DNA from: Atherix ibis
Taxonomy: Eukaryota > Arthropoda > Insecta > Diptera > Athericidae
Reading direction: 5' to 3'
DNA: 64,000 nucleotides
Assembly: GCA_958298945.1 (NCBI GenBank)
Contig: OY282608.1
Span: 80,400,806 to 80,464,805 of the forward strand
The notes below the pieces were generated by a model. The model was not told the DNA's origin. It ran no database searches and was given only the letters and a program-made list of their open reading frames with translations. Positions 54,660 to 64,000 of this stretch are shown piece after piece. Position numbers and translations under genes: made by a program. How positions within the stretch are numbered: position 1 is the first letter of the stretch; every line of letters begins with the position of its first letter.

Positions 54660-56940
54660 CAAACGAACAAACCAACAAACCAACAAACGAACAAGCAAAC
54701 AAACCAACAAACCAACAAACCAACAAACAAACAAACCAACAAACCACCAAACAAATAAACCAACAAACCAACAAACAAACAAGCCAACAAGCCAACAAAG
54801 CAACAAGCCAACAAACGAACAAACGAACAAACCATCAAACCAACAAACCAACAAACAAATAAACCAACAAACCAACAAATGAACAAACCAACAAACCAAC
54901 AAACCAACAAACCAACAAACCAACAAACCAATAAAACAACAAACCAACAAACCAACAAACTAACAATCCAACAAACCAACAAACCAACAAACCAACAAAC
55001 CAACAAACAAACAAACCAACAAACCAACAAACCATCAAACCAACAAACCAACAAACAAATAAACCAACAAACCAGCAAACGAACAAACCAACAAACCAAC
55101 AAACCAACAAACCAACAAACCAATAAAACAACAAACCAACAAACCAACAAACCAACAAACAAATAAACCAACAAACTAACAAACCATCAAACCAACAAAC
55201 CAACAAACCAACAAACCAACAAACCAATAAACGAACAAACCAACGAACCAAAAAACCAACAAACCAACCAAACAACAAACCAACAAACCACCAAACCAAC
55301 AAACGAACAAACCAACAAACCAACAAACCAACAAACCAACATACCAACAAACCAACAAACCAACAAACCAACAAACCAACAAACCAACAAACAAACAAAC
55401 CAACAAAACAACAAACCAACAAACCAACAATCCAACATACCAACAAGCCAACAAACCAACAAGCCAACAAACGAACAAATGATCAAACCATCAAACCAAC
55501 AAACCAACAAACCAACAAACCAACAAACCAACAAACCAACAAACCAACAAACCAACAAACCAACAAACCAACAAACCAACAAACCAACAAACCAACAAAC
55601 CAATAAACCAACAAACCAACAAACCAACACACGAACAAACGAACAAACCAACAAACCAACAAACCAACAAACCAACAAACCAACAAACCAACAAACCAAC
55701 AAACCAACAAGCCAACAAACCAACAAAACAACAAACCAACAAACCAACAAAGCAACAAACCAACAAACCAACAAGCCAACAAACCAACAAACCAACAAAC
55801 CAACAAACCAACAAACGAACAAGCCAACAAACCAACAAACAAATAGACCAACAAACCAACAAACCAACAAACCAAAAAACCAACAAACCAACAAACCAAC
55901 AAACCAACAAACAAACAAACCAACAAACCAACAAACCAACAAACCAACAAACCAACAAACCAACAAACCAACAAACAAACAAACCAACAAACCAACAAAC
56001 CAACAAACCAACAAACCAACAAACCAACAAACCAACAAGCCAACAAGCCAACAAACCAACAAACCAACAAACTAACAAACCGACAAAGTAACAAACCAAC
56101 AAACCAACAAGCCAACAAACCAACAAACCAACAAACCAACAAACCAACAAGCCAACAAACCAAAAATCAACACACGAACAAACCAACAAACCTACAAACC
56201 AACAAACCAACAAGCCAACAAACCAAAAAACCAAAAAACCAAAAAACCAACAAACCATCAAACCAACAAACCAACAAACCAACAAACCAACAAACCAACA
56301 AACCAACAAACCAACAAACCAACAAACCAACAAACCAACAAACAACAAGCCAACAAACAAAAAAAAACAACAAACGAACAAACCAACAAACCCACAAACC
56401 AACAAACCAACAAACCAACAAACCAACAAACCAACAAACCAACAAACCAACAAACAAACAAACCAACAAAACAACAAACCAACAAACCAACAATCCAGCA
56501 AACCAACAAACCAACAAACCACTAAGCCAACAAGCCAACCAACCAACAAGCCAACAAATGAACAAACCATCAAACCAACAAACCAACAAACAAATAAACC
56601 AACAAACCAACAAACGAACAAACCAACAAACCAACAAACCAACAAAACAACAAACCAACAAACCAACAAACCAACAAACCAACAAACCAACAAACCAACA
56701 AACCAACAAACCAAAAAACCAACAAGCCAAAAAGCCAACAAGCCAACAAGCCAACAAGCCAACAAACCAACAAACCAACAAACCAACAAGCCAACAAGCC
56801 AACAAACTAATACGCCAACAAACGAACAAACCAACAAACCAACAAACCAACAAACCAACAAACAAATAAACCAACAAACCAACAAACCAACAAACCAACA
56901 AACCAACAAACCAACAAACCAACAAACCAACAAACCAACA
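54660..56940. repeat. 2.28-2.31-kb tandem duplication, copy 2
   Basis: This is the partner of 52380-54629. It ends near 56,940, where AAGCC and AGCTAAC monomers begin and copy 1 goes on to CGAAC. A private change at 54880 turns ACGAAC into ATGAAC and opens a short + strand frame (54,879-55,166) that is not a gene. A related left part is seen again near 57.5 kb. Confidence 0.88.
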
Positions 56941-58611
56941 AGCCAACAAGCTAACAAACCAACAAACCAACAAACTAACAAACCGACAAAGTAACAAACC
57001 AACAAACCAACAAGCCAACAAACCAACAAACCAACAAACCAACAAACCAACAAGCCAACAAACCAAAAATCAACACACGAACAAACCAACAAACCAACAA
57101 ACCAACAAACCAACAAGCCAACAAACCAGAAAACCAAAAAAACCAAAAAACCAAAAAACCAACAAACCAACAAACCAACAAACCAACAAACCAACAAACC
57201 AACAAACCAACAAACCAACAAACCAACAAACCAACAAACCAACAAACCAACAAACCAACAAGCCAACAAGCCATCAAACCAACAAGCCAACAAACGAACA
57301 AACGAACAAACCAACAAACCAAAAAACCAATAAACCAACAAACCAACAAACCAACAAACCAACAAACCAAAAAACCAACAAACCAACAATCCAACAAGCC
57401 AACAAGCCAACAAACCAACAATCCAACAAACAAACAAACGAACAAACCAATAAACCAACAAACCAACAAACCAACAAACCAACAAACCAACAAACCAACA
57501 AACCAACAAACCAACAAACCAACAAACGAACAAACCAACAAACCAACAAACGAACAAGCAAACAAACCAACAAACCAACAAACCAACAAACAAACAAACC
57601 AACAAACCACCAAACAAATAAACCAACAAACCAACAAACAAACAAGCCAACAAGCCAACAAACCAACAAGCCAACAAACGAACAAACGAACAAACCATCA
57701 AACCAACAAACCAACAAACAAATAAACCAACAAACCAACAAACGAACAAACCAACAAACCAACAAACCAACAAACCAACAAACCAACAAACCAATAAAAC
57801 AACAAACCAACAAACCAACAAACCAACAATCCAACAAACCAACAAACCAACAAACCAACAAACCAACAAACAAACAAACCAACAAACCAACAAACCATCA
57901 AACCAACAAACCAACAAACAAATAAACCAACAAACCAGCAAACGAACAAACCAACAAACCAACAAACCAACAAACCAACAAACCAATAAAACAACAAACC
58001 AACAAACCAACAAACCAACAAACCAACAAACAAATAAACCAACAAACCAACAAACGAACAAACCAACAAACCAACAAACCAACAAACCAACAAACCAACA
58101 AACCAAAAAACCAACAAACCAACAAACCAACAAACCAACAAACCAACAAACCAACAAACAAACAAACCAACAAAACAACAAACCAACAAACCAACAATCC
58201 AACATACCAACAAGCCAACAAACCAACAAGCCAACAAACGAACAAACGATCAAACCATCAAACCAACAAACCAACAAACCAACAAACCAACAAACCAACA
58301 AACCAACAAACCAACAAACCAACAAACCAACAAACCAACAAACCAACAAACCAATAAACCAACAAACCAACAAACCAACACACGAACAAACGAACAAACC
58401 AACAAACCAACAAACCAACAAACCAACAAACCAACAAACCAACTAACCAACAAACCAACAAACCAACAAACCAACAAACCAACAAACAAACAAACCAACA
58501 AACCAACAAACCAACAAACCAACAAACCAACAAACCAACAAACCAACAAACCAACAAGCCAACAAGCCAACAAACCAACAAACCAACAAACTAACAAACC
58601 GACAAAGTAAC

Positions 58612-61439
58612 AAACCAACAAACCAACAAGCCAACAAACCAACAAACCAACAAACCAACAAACCAACAAGCCAACAAACCAAAAATCAACACACGAACAA
58701 ACCAACAAACCTACAAACCAACAAACCAACAAGCCAACAAACCAAAAAACCAAAAAACCAAAAAACCAACAAACCAACAAACCAACAAACCAACAAACCA
58801 AGAAACCAACAAACCAACAAACCAACAAACCAACAAACCAACAAACCAACAAACCAACAAACCAACAAACCAACAAACAACAAGCCAACAAACAAAAAAA
58901 AACAACAAACGAACAAACCAACAAACCCACAAACCAACAAACCAACAAACCAACAAACCAACAAACCAACAAACCAACAAACCAACAAACAAACAAACCA
59001 ACAAAACAACAAACCAACAAACCAACAATCCAGCAAACCAACAAACCAACAAACCACTAAGCCAACAAGCCAACCAACCAACAAGCCAACAAATGAACAA
59101 ACCATCAAACCAACAAACCAACAAACAAATAAACCAACAAACCAACAAACGAACAAACCAACAAACCAACAAACCAACAAACCAACAAACCAACAAACCA
59201 ACAAACCAACAAACCAACAAACCAACAAACCAACAAACCAACAAACCAACAAACCAACAAACCAAAAAACCAACAAGCCAAAAAGCCAACAAGCCAACAA
59301 GCCAACAAGCCAACAAACCAACAAACCAACAAACCAACAAGCCAACAAGCCAACAAACTAATACGCCAACAAACGAACAAACGAACAAACCAACAAACCA
59401 ACAAACCAACAAACCAACAAACCAACAAACAAACAAACCAACAAACCAACAAACCAACAAACCAACAAACCAACAAACCAACAAACCAACAAACCAACAA
59501 ACCAACAAGCCAACAAGCCAACAAACCAACAAACCAACAAACTAACAAACCGACAAAGTAACAAACCAACAAACCAACAAGCCAACAAACCAACAAACCA
59601 ACAAACCAACAAACCAACAAGCCAACAAACCAAAAATCAACACACGAACAAACCAACAAACCTACAAACCAACAAACCAACAAGCCAACAAACCAAAAAA
59701 CCAAAAAACCAAAAAACCAACAAACCAACAAACCAACAAACCAACAAACCAACAAACCAACAAACCAACAAACCAACAAACCAACAAACCAACAAACCAA
59801 CAAACCAACAAACAACAAGCCAACAAACAAAAAAAAACAACAAACGAACAAACCAACAAACCCACAAACCAACAAACCAACAAACCAACAAACCAACAAA
59901 CCAACAAACCAACAAACCAACAAACAAACAAACCAACAAAACAACAAACCAACAAACCAACAATCCAGCAAACCAACAAACCAACAAACCACTAAGCCAA
60001 CAAGCCAACCAACCAACAAGCCAACAAATGAACAAACCATCAAACCAACAAACCAACAAACAAATAAACCAACAAACCAACAAACGAACAAACCAACAAA
60101 CCAACAAACCAACAAACCAACAAACCAACAAACCAACAAACCAACAAACCAACAAACCAACAAACCAACAAACCAACAAACCAACAAACCAAAAAATCAA
60201 CAAGCCAAAAAGTCAACAAGCCAACAAGCCAACAAGCCAACAAACCAACAAACCAACAAACCAACAAGCCAACAAGCCAACAAACTAATACGCCAACAAA
60301 CGAACAAACGAACAAACCAACAAACCAACAAACCAACAAACCAACAAACCAACAAACAAATAAACCAACAAACCAACAAACCAACAAACCAACAAACCAA
60401 CAAACCAACAAACCAACAAACCAACAAACCAACATACCAACAAACCAACAATCCAACAAATCAACAAGCCAACAACCCAACAAACCAATAAGCCAACATA
60501 AGAACAACCGAACAAACCAACAAAACAACAAACCAACGAAACAACAAGCCAACAAAGCAACAAACCAACAAACCAACAAACCAACAAACCAACAAACCAA
60601 CAAACCAAAAAACGAAAAACCAACAAACCAATACACGAACAAATCAACAAACCAACAAACCAAGTAACCAACCAACCATCAAACCAACAAACCAACAAGC
60701 CAACAAATCGACAAACCAACAAGCCAACAAACCAACAAACTAACAAACCGACAAAGTAACAAACCAACAAATGAACAAGCCAACAAACCAACAAACCAAC
60801 AAACCAACAAAGCAACAAGCCAACAAATCAAAAACCAACACACGAACAAACCAACAAACCAACAAACCAACAAACCAACAAGCCAACAAACCAAAAAACC
60901 AAAAAACCAAAAAACCAACAAACCAACAAACCAACAAACCAACAAACCAACCAACCAACAAACCAACAAACCAACAAACCAAAAAAACAACAAACGAACA
61001 AACCAACAAACCCACAAACCAACAAACCAACAAACCAACAAACCAACAAACCAACAAACCAACAAACCAACAAACCAACAAACCAACAAACCAACAAACA
61101 AACAAACCAACAAAACAACAAATGAACAAACCAACTATCCAGCAAACCAACAAACCAACAAACCACTAAGCCAACAAGCCAACAAACCAACAAGCCAACA
61201 AACGAACAAACCACCAAACCAACAAACCAACAAACAAATAAACCAACAAACCAACAAACGAACAAACCAACAAACCAACAAACCAACAAACCAACAAACC
61301 AACAAACCAACAAGCCAACAAGGCAACAAACCAACAAACCAACAAACCAACAAGCCAACAAGCCAACAAACTAATACGCCAACAAACGAACAAACGAACA
61401 AACCAACAAACCAACAAACCAACAAACCAACAAACCAAC
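58612..61439. repeat. 2.82-kb tandem duplication, copy 1
   Basis: Everything from about 58,612 recurs at +2,828 bp (A9 at 58894 and 61722, ATGAAC at 59093 and 61921, D modules at 59550 and 62378). By 60.5 kb the offset is +2,820 bp (AAGAACAACCG near 60500 and 63320, D modules at 60748 and 63568). Long translations are identical over 360, 273 and 220 residues, so the copies are nearly identical in DNA. Confidence 0.93.
58689..60415. repeat. 951/935/927-bp internal tandem repeat
   Basis: Inside the 2.82-kb unit, ACACACG at 58689 and 59640 and CCGACAAAGTAAC at 58599 and 59550 are 951 bp apart. A9 and ATGAAC recur at +935 bp, and AATACGCC near 59360 and 60287 at +927 bp. The decreasing offset shows losses of two octamers and then one in the second unit. 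The same internal repeat occurs in the next 2.82-kb copy (61517 and 62468). Confidence 0.88.
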
Positions 61440-64000
61440 AAACCAACAAACCAACAAGCCAACAAACCAACAAACCAACAAACCAACAAACCAACAAGCC
61501 AACAAACCAAAAATCAACACACGAACAAACCAACAAACCTACAAACCAACAAACCAACAAGCCAACAAACCAAAAAACCAAAAAACCAAAAAACCAACAA
61601 ACCAACAAACCAACAAACCAACAAACCAAGAAACCAACAAACCAACAAACCAACAAACCAACAAACCAACAAACCAACAAACCAACAAACCAACAAACCA
61701 ACAAACAACAAGCCAACAAACAAAAAAAAACAACAAACGAACAAACCAACAAACCCACAAACCAACAAACCAACAAACCAACAAACCAACAAACCAACAA
61801 ACCAACAAACCAACAAACAAACAAACCAACAAAACAACAAACCAACAAACCAACAATCCAGCAAACCAACAAACCAACAAACCACTAAGCCAACAAGCCA
61901 ACCAACCAACAAGCCAACAAATGAACAAACCATCAAACCAACAAACCAACAAACAAATAAACCAACAAACCAACAAACGAACAAACCAACAAACCAACAA
62001 ACCAACAAACCAACAAACCAACAAACCAACAAACCAACAAACCAACAAACCAACAAACCAACAAACCAACAAACCAACAAACCAACAAACCAAAAAACCA
62101 ACAAGCCAAAAAGCCAACAAGCCAACAAGCCAACAAGCCAACAAACCAACAAACCAACAAACCAACAAGCCAACAAGCCAACAAACTAATACGCCAACAA
62201 ACGAACAAACGAACAAACCAACAAACCAACAAACCAACAAACCAACAAACCAACAAACAAACAAACCAACAAACCAACAAACCAACAAACCAACAAACCA
62301 ACAAACCAACAAACCAACAAACCAACAAACCAACAAGCCAACAAGCCAACAAACCAACAAACCAACAAACTAACAAACCGACAAAGTAACAAACCAACAA
62401 ACCAACAAGCCAACAAACCAACAAACCAACAAACCAACAAACCAACAAGCCAACAAACCAAAAATCAACACACGAACAAACCAACAAACCTACAAACCAA
62501 CAAACCAACAAGCCAACAAACCAAAAAACCAAAAAACCAAAAAACCAACAAACCAACAAACCAACAAACCAACAAACCAACAAACCAACAAACCAACAAA
62601 CCAACAAACCAACAAACCAACAAACCAACAAACCAACAAACAACAAGCCAACAAACAAAAAAAAACAACAAACGAACAAACCAACAAACCCACAAACCAA
62701 CAAACCAACAAACCAACAAACCAACAAACCAACAAACCAACAAACCAACAAACAAACAAACCAACAAAACAACAAACCAACAAACCAACAATCCAGCAAA
62801 CCAACAAACCAACAAACCACTAAGCCAACAAGCCAACCAACCAACAAGCCAACAAATGAACAAACCATCAAACCAACAAACCAACAAACAAATAAACCAA
62901 CAAACCAACAAACGAACAAACCAACAAACCAACAAACCAACAAACCAACAAACCAACAAACCAACAAACCAACAAACCAACAAACCAACAAACCAACAAA
63001 CCAACAAACCAACAAACCAAAAAATCAACAAGCCAAAAAGTCAACAAGCCAACAAGCCAACAAGCCAACAAACCAACAAACCAACAAACCAACAAGCCAA
63101 CAAGCCAACAAACTAATACGCCAACAAACGAACAAACGAACAAACCAACAAACCAACAAACCAACAAACCAACAAACCAACAAACAAATAAACCAACAAA
63201 CCAACAAACCAACAAACCAACAAACCAACAAACCAACAAACCAACAAACCAACATACCAACAAACCAACAATCCAACAAATCAACAAGCCAACAACCCAA
63301 CAAACCAATAAGCCAACATAAGAACAACCGAACAAACCAACAAAACAACAAACCAACGAAACAACAAGCCAACAAAGCAACAAACCAACAAACCAACAAA
63401 CCAACAAACCAACAAACCAACAAACCAAAAAACGAAAAACCAACAAACCAATACACGAACAAATCAACAAACCAACAAACCAAGTAACCAACCAACCATC
63501 AAACCAACAAACCAACAAGCCAACAAATCGACAAACCAACAAGCCAACAAACCAACAAACTAACAAACCGACAAAGTAACAAACCAACAAATGAACAAGC
63601 CAACAAACCAACAAACCAACAAACCAACAAAGCAACAAGCCAACAAATCAAAAACCAACACACGAACAAACCAACAAACCAACAAACCAACAAACCAACA
63701 AGCCAACAAACCAAAAAACCAAAAAACCAAAAAACCAACAAACCAACAAACCAACAAACCAACAAACCAACCAACCAACAAACCAACAAACCAACAAACC
63801 AAAAAAACAACAAACGAACAAACCAACAAACCCACAAACCAACAAACCGACAAACCAACAAACCAACAAACCAACAAACCAACAAACCAACAAACCAACA
63901 AACCAACAAACCAACAAACAAACAAACCAACAAAACAACAAATGAACAAACCAACTATCCAGCAAACCAACAAACCAACAAACCACTAAGCCAACAAGCC
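61440..64000. repeat. 2.82-kb tandem duplication, copy 2 (cut by window end)
   Basis: This is the partner of 58612-61439, still matching at the last base of the window. One visible difference is AAACCGACAAACC near 63847 against AAACCAACAAACC near 61027. The left breakpoint falls inside a D module, which is why the right half at 61517 lacks its left half. Confidence 0.93.

Larger units (their letters stand above)
54048..62873. repeat. A9-to-ATGAAC module, six copies, 199 bp
   Basis: A run of nine A, the longest homopolymer I see, starts at 54048, 56359, 58894, 59829, 61722 and 62657. Exactly 199 bp later, in all six cases, comes ATGAACAAACCATC (54247, 56558, 59093, 60028, 61921, 62856). The A9 monomer is preceded by AACAACAAGCC, which includes a 7-base monomer. 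The ATG opens + strand frames of 86 to 150 codons made only of NQQTNKPT repeats. They are by-products of one base change. Confidence 0.92.
43221..63664. repeat. Type D 90-bp module, dispersed family
   Basis: CCGACAAAGTAAC is followed exactly 90 bp later by ACACACGAAC. Starts are 43221, 45131, 46770, 47513, 50078, 50829, 51826, 53785, 56080, 56983, 58599, 59550, 60748, 62378 and 63568. A sixteenth right half, at 61517, has no left half because a duplication breakpoint cuts it off. The first 75 bp or so match type A copies at 3044 and 18068 monomer for monomer. The CCAAAAATCAAC tail is found only in D, except that the copies at 60748 and 63568 read AAATCAAAAACCAAC. Confidence 0.93.
1..64000. 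repeat. Octanucleotide satellite array (CCAACAAA)n
   Basis: Every row is built from tandem CCAACAAA octamers or one- to two-base variants. By eye roughly a quarter of monomers are variant. The commonest are CCAACAAG (A8 to G), CGAACAAA (C2 to G), CAAACAAA and CTAACAAA (C2 changes), CCAATAAA and CCAAAAAA (C5 changes) and CCATCAAA. The 8-bp register is kept for kilobases and broken only by rare 7-, 9-, 10- or 12-base monomers. G and T are scarce on this strand. No unique sequence longer than a few bases interrupts the array, and neither end leaves it. Short-period satellites of this general kind are known in eukaryotic heterochromatin, for example AACAAAC-type satellites in Drosophila. The species and chromosomal position cannot be read from the sequence. 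Confidence 0.98.
42540..64000. repeat. Type D higher-order repeat zone
   Basis: The zone is defined by the CCGACAAAGTAAC-to-ACACACG module (15 full copies). AAATAGACC variants are frequent between about 44.9 and 55.9 kb. Each D module contains a 7-base monomer (CCAAAAA), so each copy shifts the octamer phase by -1. Spacings between modules range from 679 to 2,565 bp. From 54 kb a second element, a run of nine A, joins the unit. The zone continues past the right edge. No gene is seen. Confidence 0.8.

Noticed and set aside
53184..55166. + strand frames of NQQTNKPT repeats starting with ATG (for example 53184, 54247, 54879), resembling low-complexity Thr/Asn proteins
   Set aside because: Each ATG comes from a single base change in a CGAAC-type or other monomer, and the frames are pure repeat. 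The same holds at 10212, 14978, 21954, 24672, 28972, 33467, 35995, 55479, 59093, 60028, 60771, 61921, 62856 and 63591.
32869..58252. GATC sites (32869, 35397, 38181, 40741, 42542, 49215, 53186, 55481, 58248) as a methylation or replication-control cluster
   Set aside because: They are copies of one variant monomer next to CCATCAAACC, spaced by HOR length and kilobases apart. Nothing else points to an origin.
55491..58442. 983-codon - strand frame, and hundreds like it, encoding LVCWFVGL repeats that look like a multi-pass membrane protein
   Set aside because: The octamer has no stop in any frame, so long frames are automatic. Several frames over the same DNA are open together, the peptide is the same in all of them, and stops fall wherever a random variant makes one. 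There is no codon bias, no domain and no non-repeat part.
1..64000. Telomere or interstitial telomeric repeat
   Set aside because: TTTGTTGG lacks the GGG or GGGG of common telomere repeats, is heavily diverged, and shows nested HORs instead of a homogeneous terminal run. A subtelomeric position stays possible but is not shown.
1..64000. CRISPR array
   Set aside because: There are no unique spacers; repeat and would-be spacer are the same octamer family.
1..64000. Many AATAAA hexamers as polyadenylation signals
   Set aside because: AATAAA arises whenever C5 of the monomer becomes T, all over the array. Without transcripts it means nothing.
1..64000. Inverted repeats, hairpin terminators, tRNA or rRNA genes
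   Set aside because: The strand is nearly free of G and T, so base-paired stems of useful length cannot form within it, and no RNA gene signature is visible.

Overview
The whole 64-kb window is a single satellite array. Its monomer is the octanucleotide CCAACAAA (TTTGTTGG on the other strand), repeated about 8,000 times with single-base variants. I found no unique sequence, gene, RNA gene, transposon or CRISPR array. Both ends run into the array, so the true array is longer than 64 kb. The + strand is almost only A and C. An array this large and this diverged, with higher-order structure, suggests eukaryotic heterochromatin (subtelomeric, pericentromeric or sex/B-chromosome type). The sequence alone does not identify the organism, and this is inference.

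The reading frames are a mirage. The octamer has no stop codon in any frame, and 8 and 3 share no factor, so every frame gives the same cyclic octapeptide: NQQTNKPT on + and LVCWFVGL on -. Open frames up to 983 codons (55,491-58,442, - strand) therefore arise with no coding selection. I annotate no CDS.

The interest lies in the ordered variants, which act as barcodes for higher-order repeats (HORs). Three families alternate. Type A carries CTAG and CCACCC markers (about 210-11,185 and 16,155-19,190). Type B carries a fixed 72-bp GATAATA-to-ATATAC module (about 1-210, 11,185-16,155 and 19,190-42,540). Type D carries a fixed 90-bp CCGACAAAGTAAC-to-ACACACG module (about 42,540-64,000). The order B-A-B-A-B-D is a mosaic, not a simple gradient.

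Nested tandem duplications sit inside these zones: 1.23 kb (0.3-2.6 kb), 3.42-3.44 kb (4.5-11.2 kb), 1.11 kb (11.45-13.6 kb), 2,528 bp (32.5-36.8 kb), three copies of 336 bp (34.2-35.2 kb), 664/648 bp (36.2-37.5 kb), 592/584 bp (38.6-40.2 kb), 2.28-2.31 kb (52.4-56.9 kb) and 2.82 kb (58.6 kb to the end). Most spacings are exact multiples of 8, as in-register unequal exchange or slippage would give. The few 7-, 9-, 10- and 12-mers are inherited phase breaks that work as lineage markers.

Positions and spacings were read by eye. Module coordinates should be good to the base; block boundaries are approximate.
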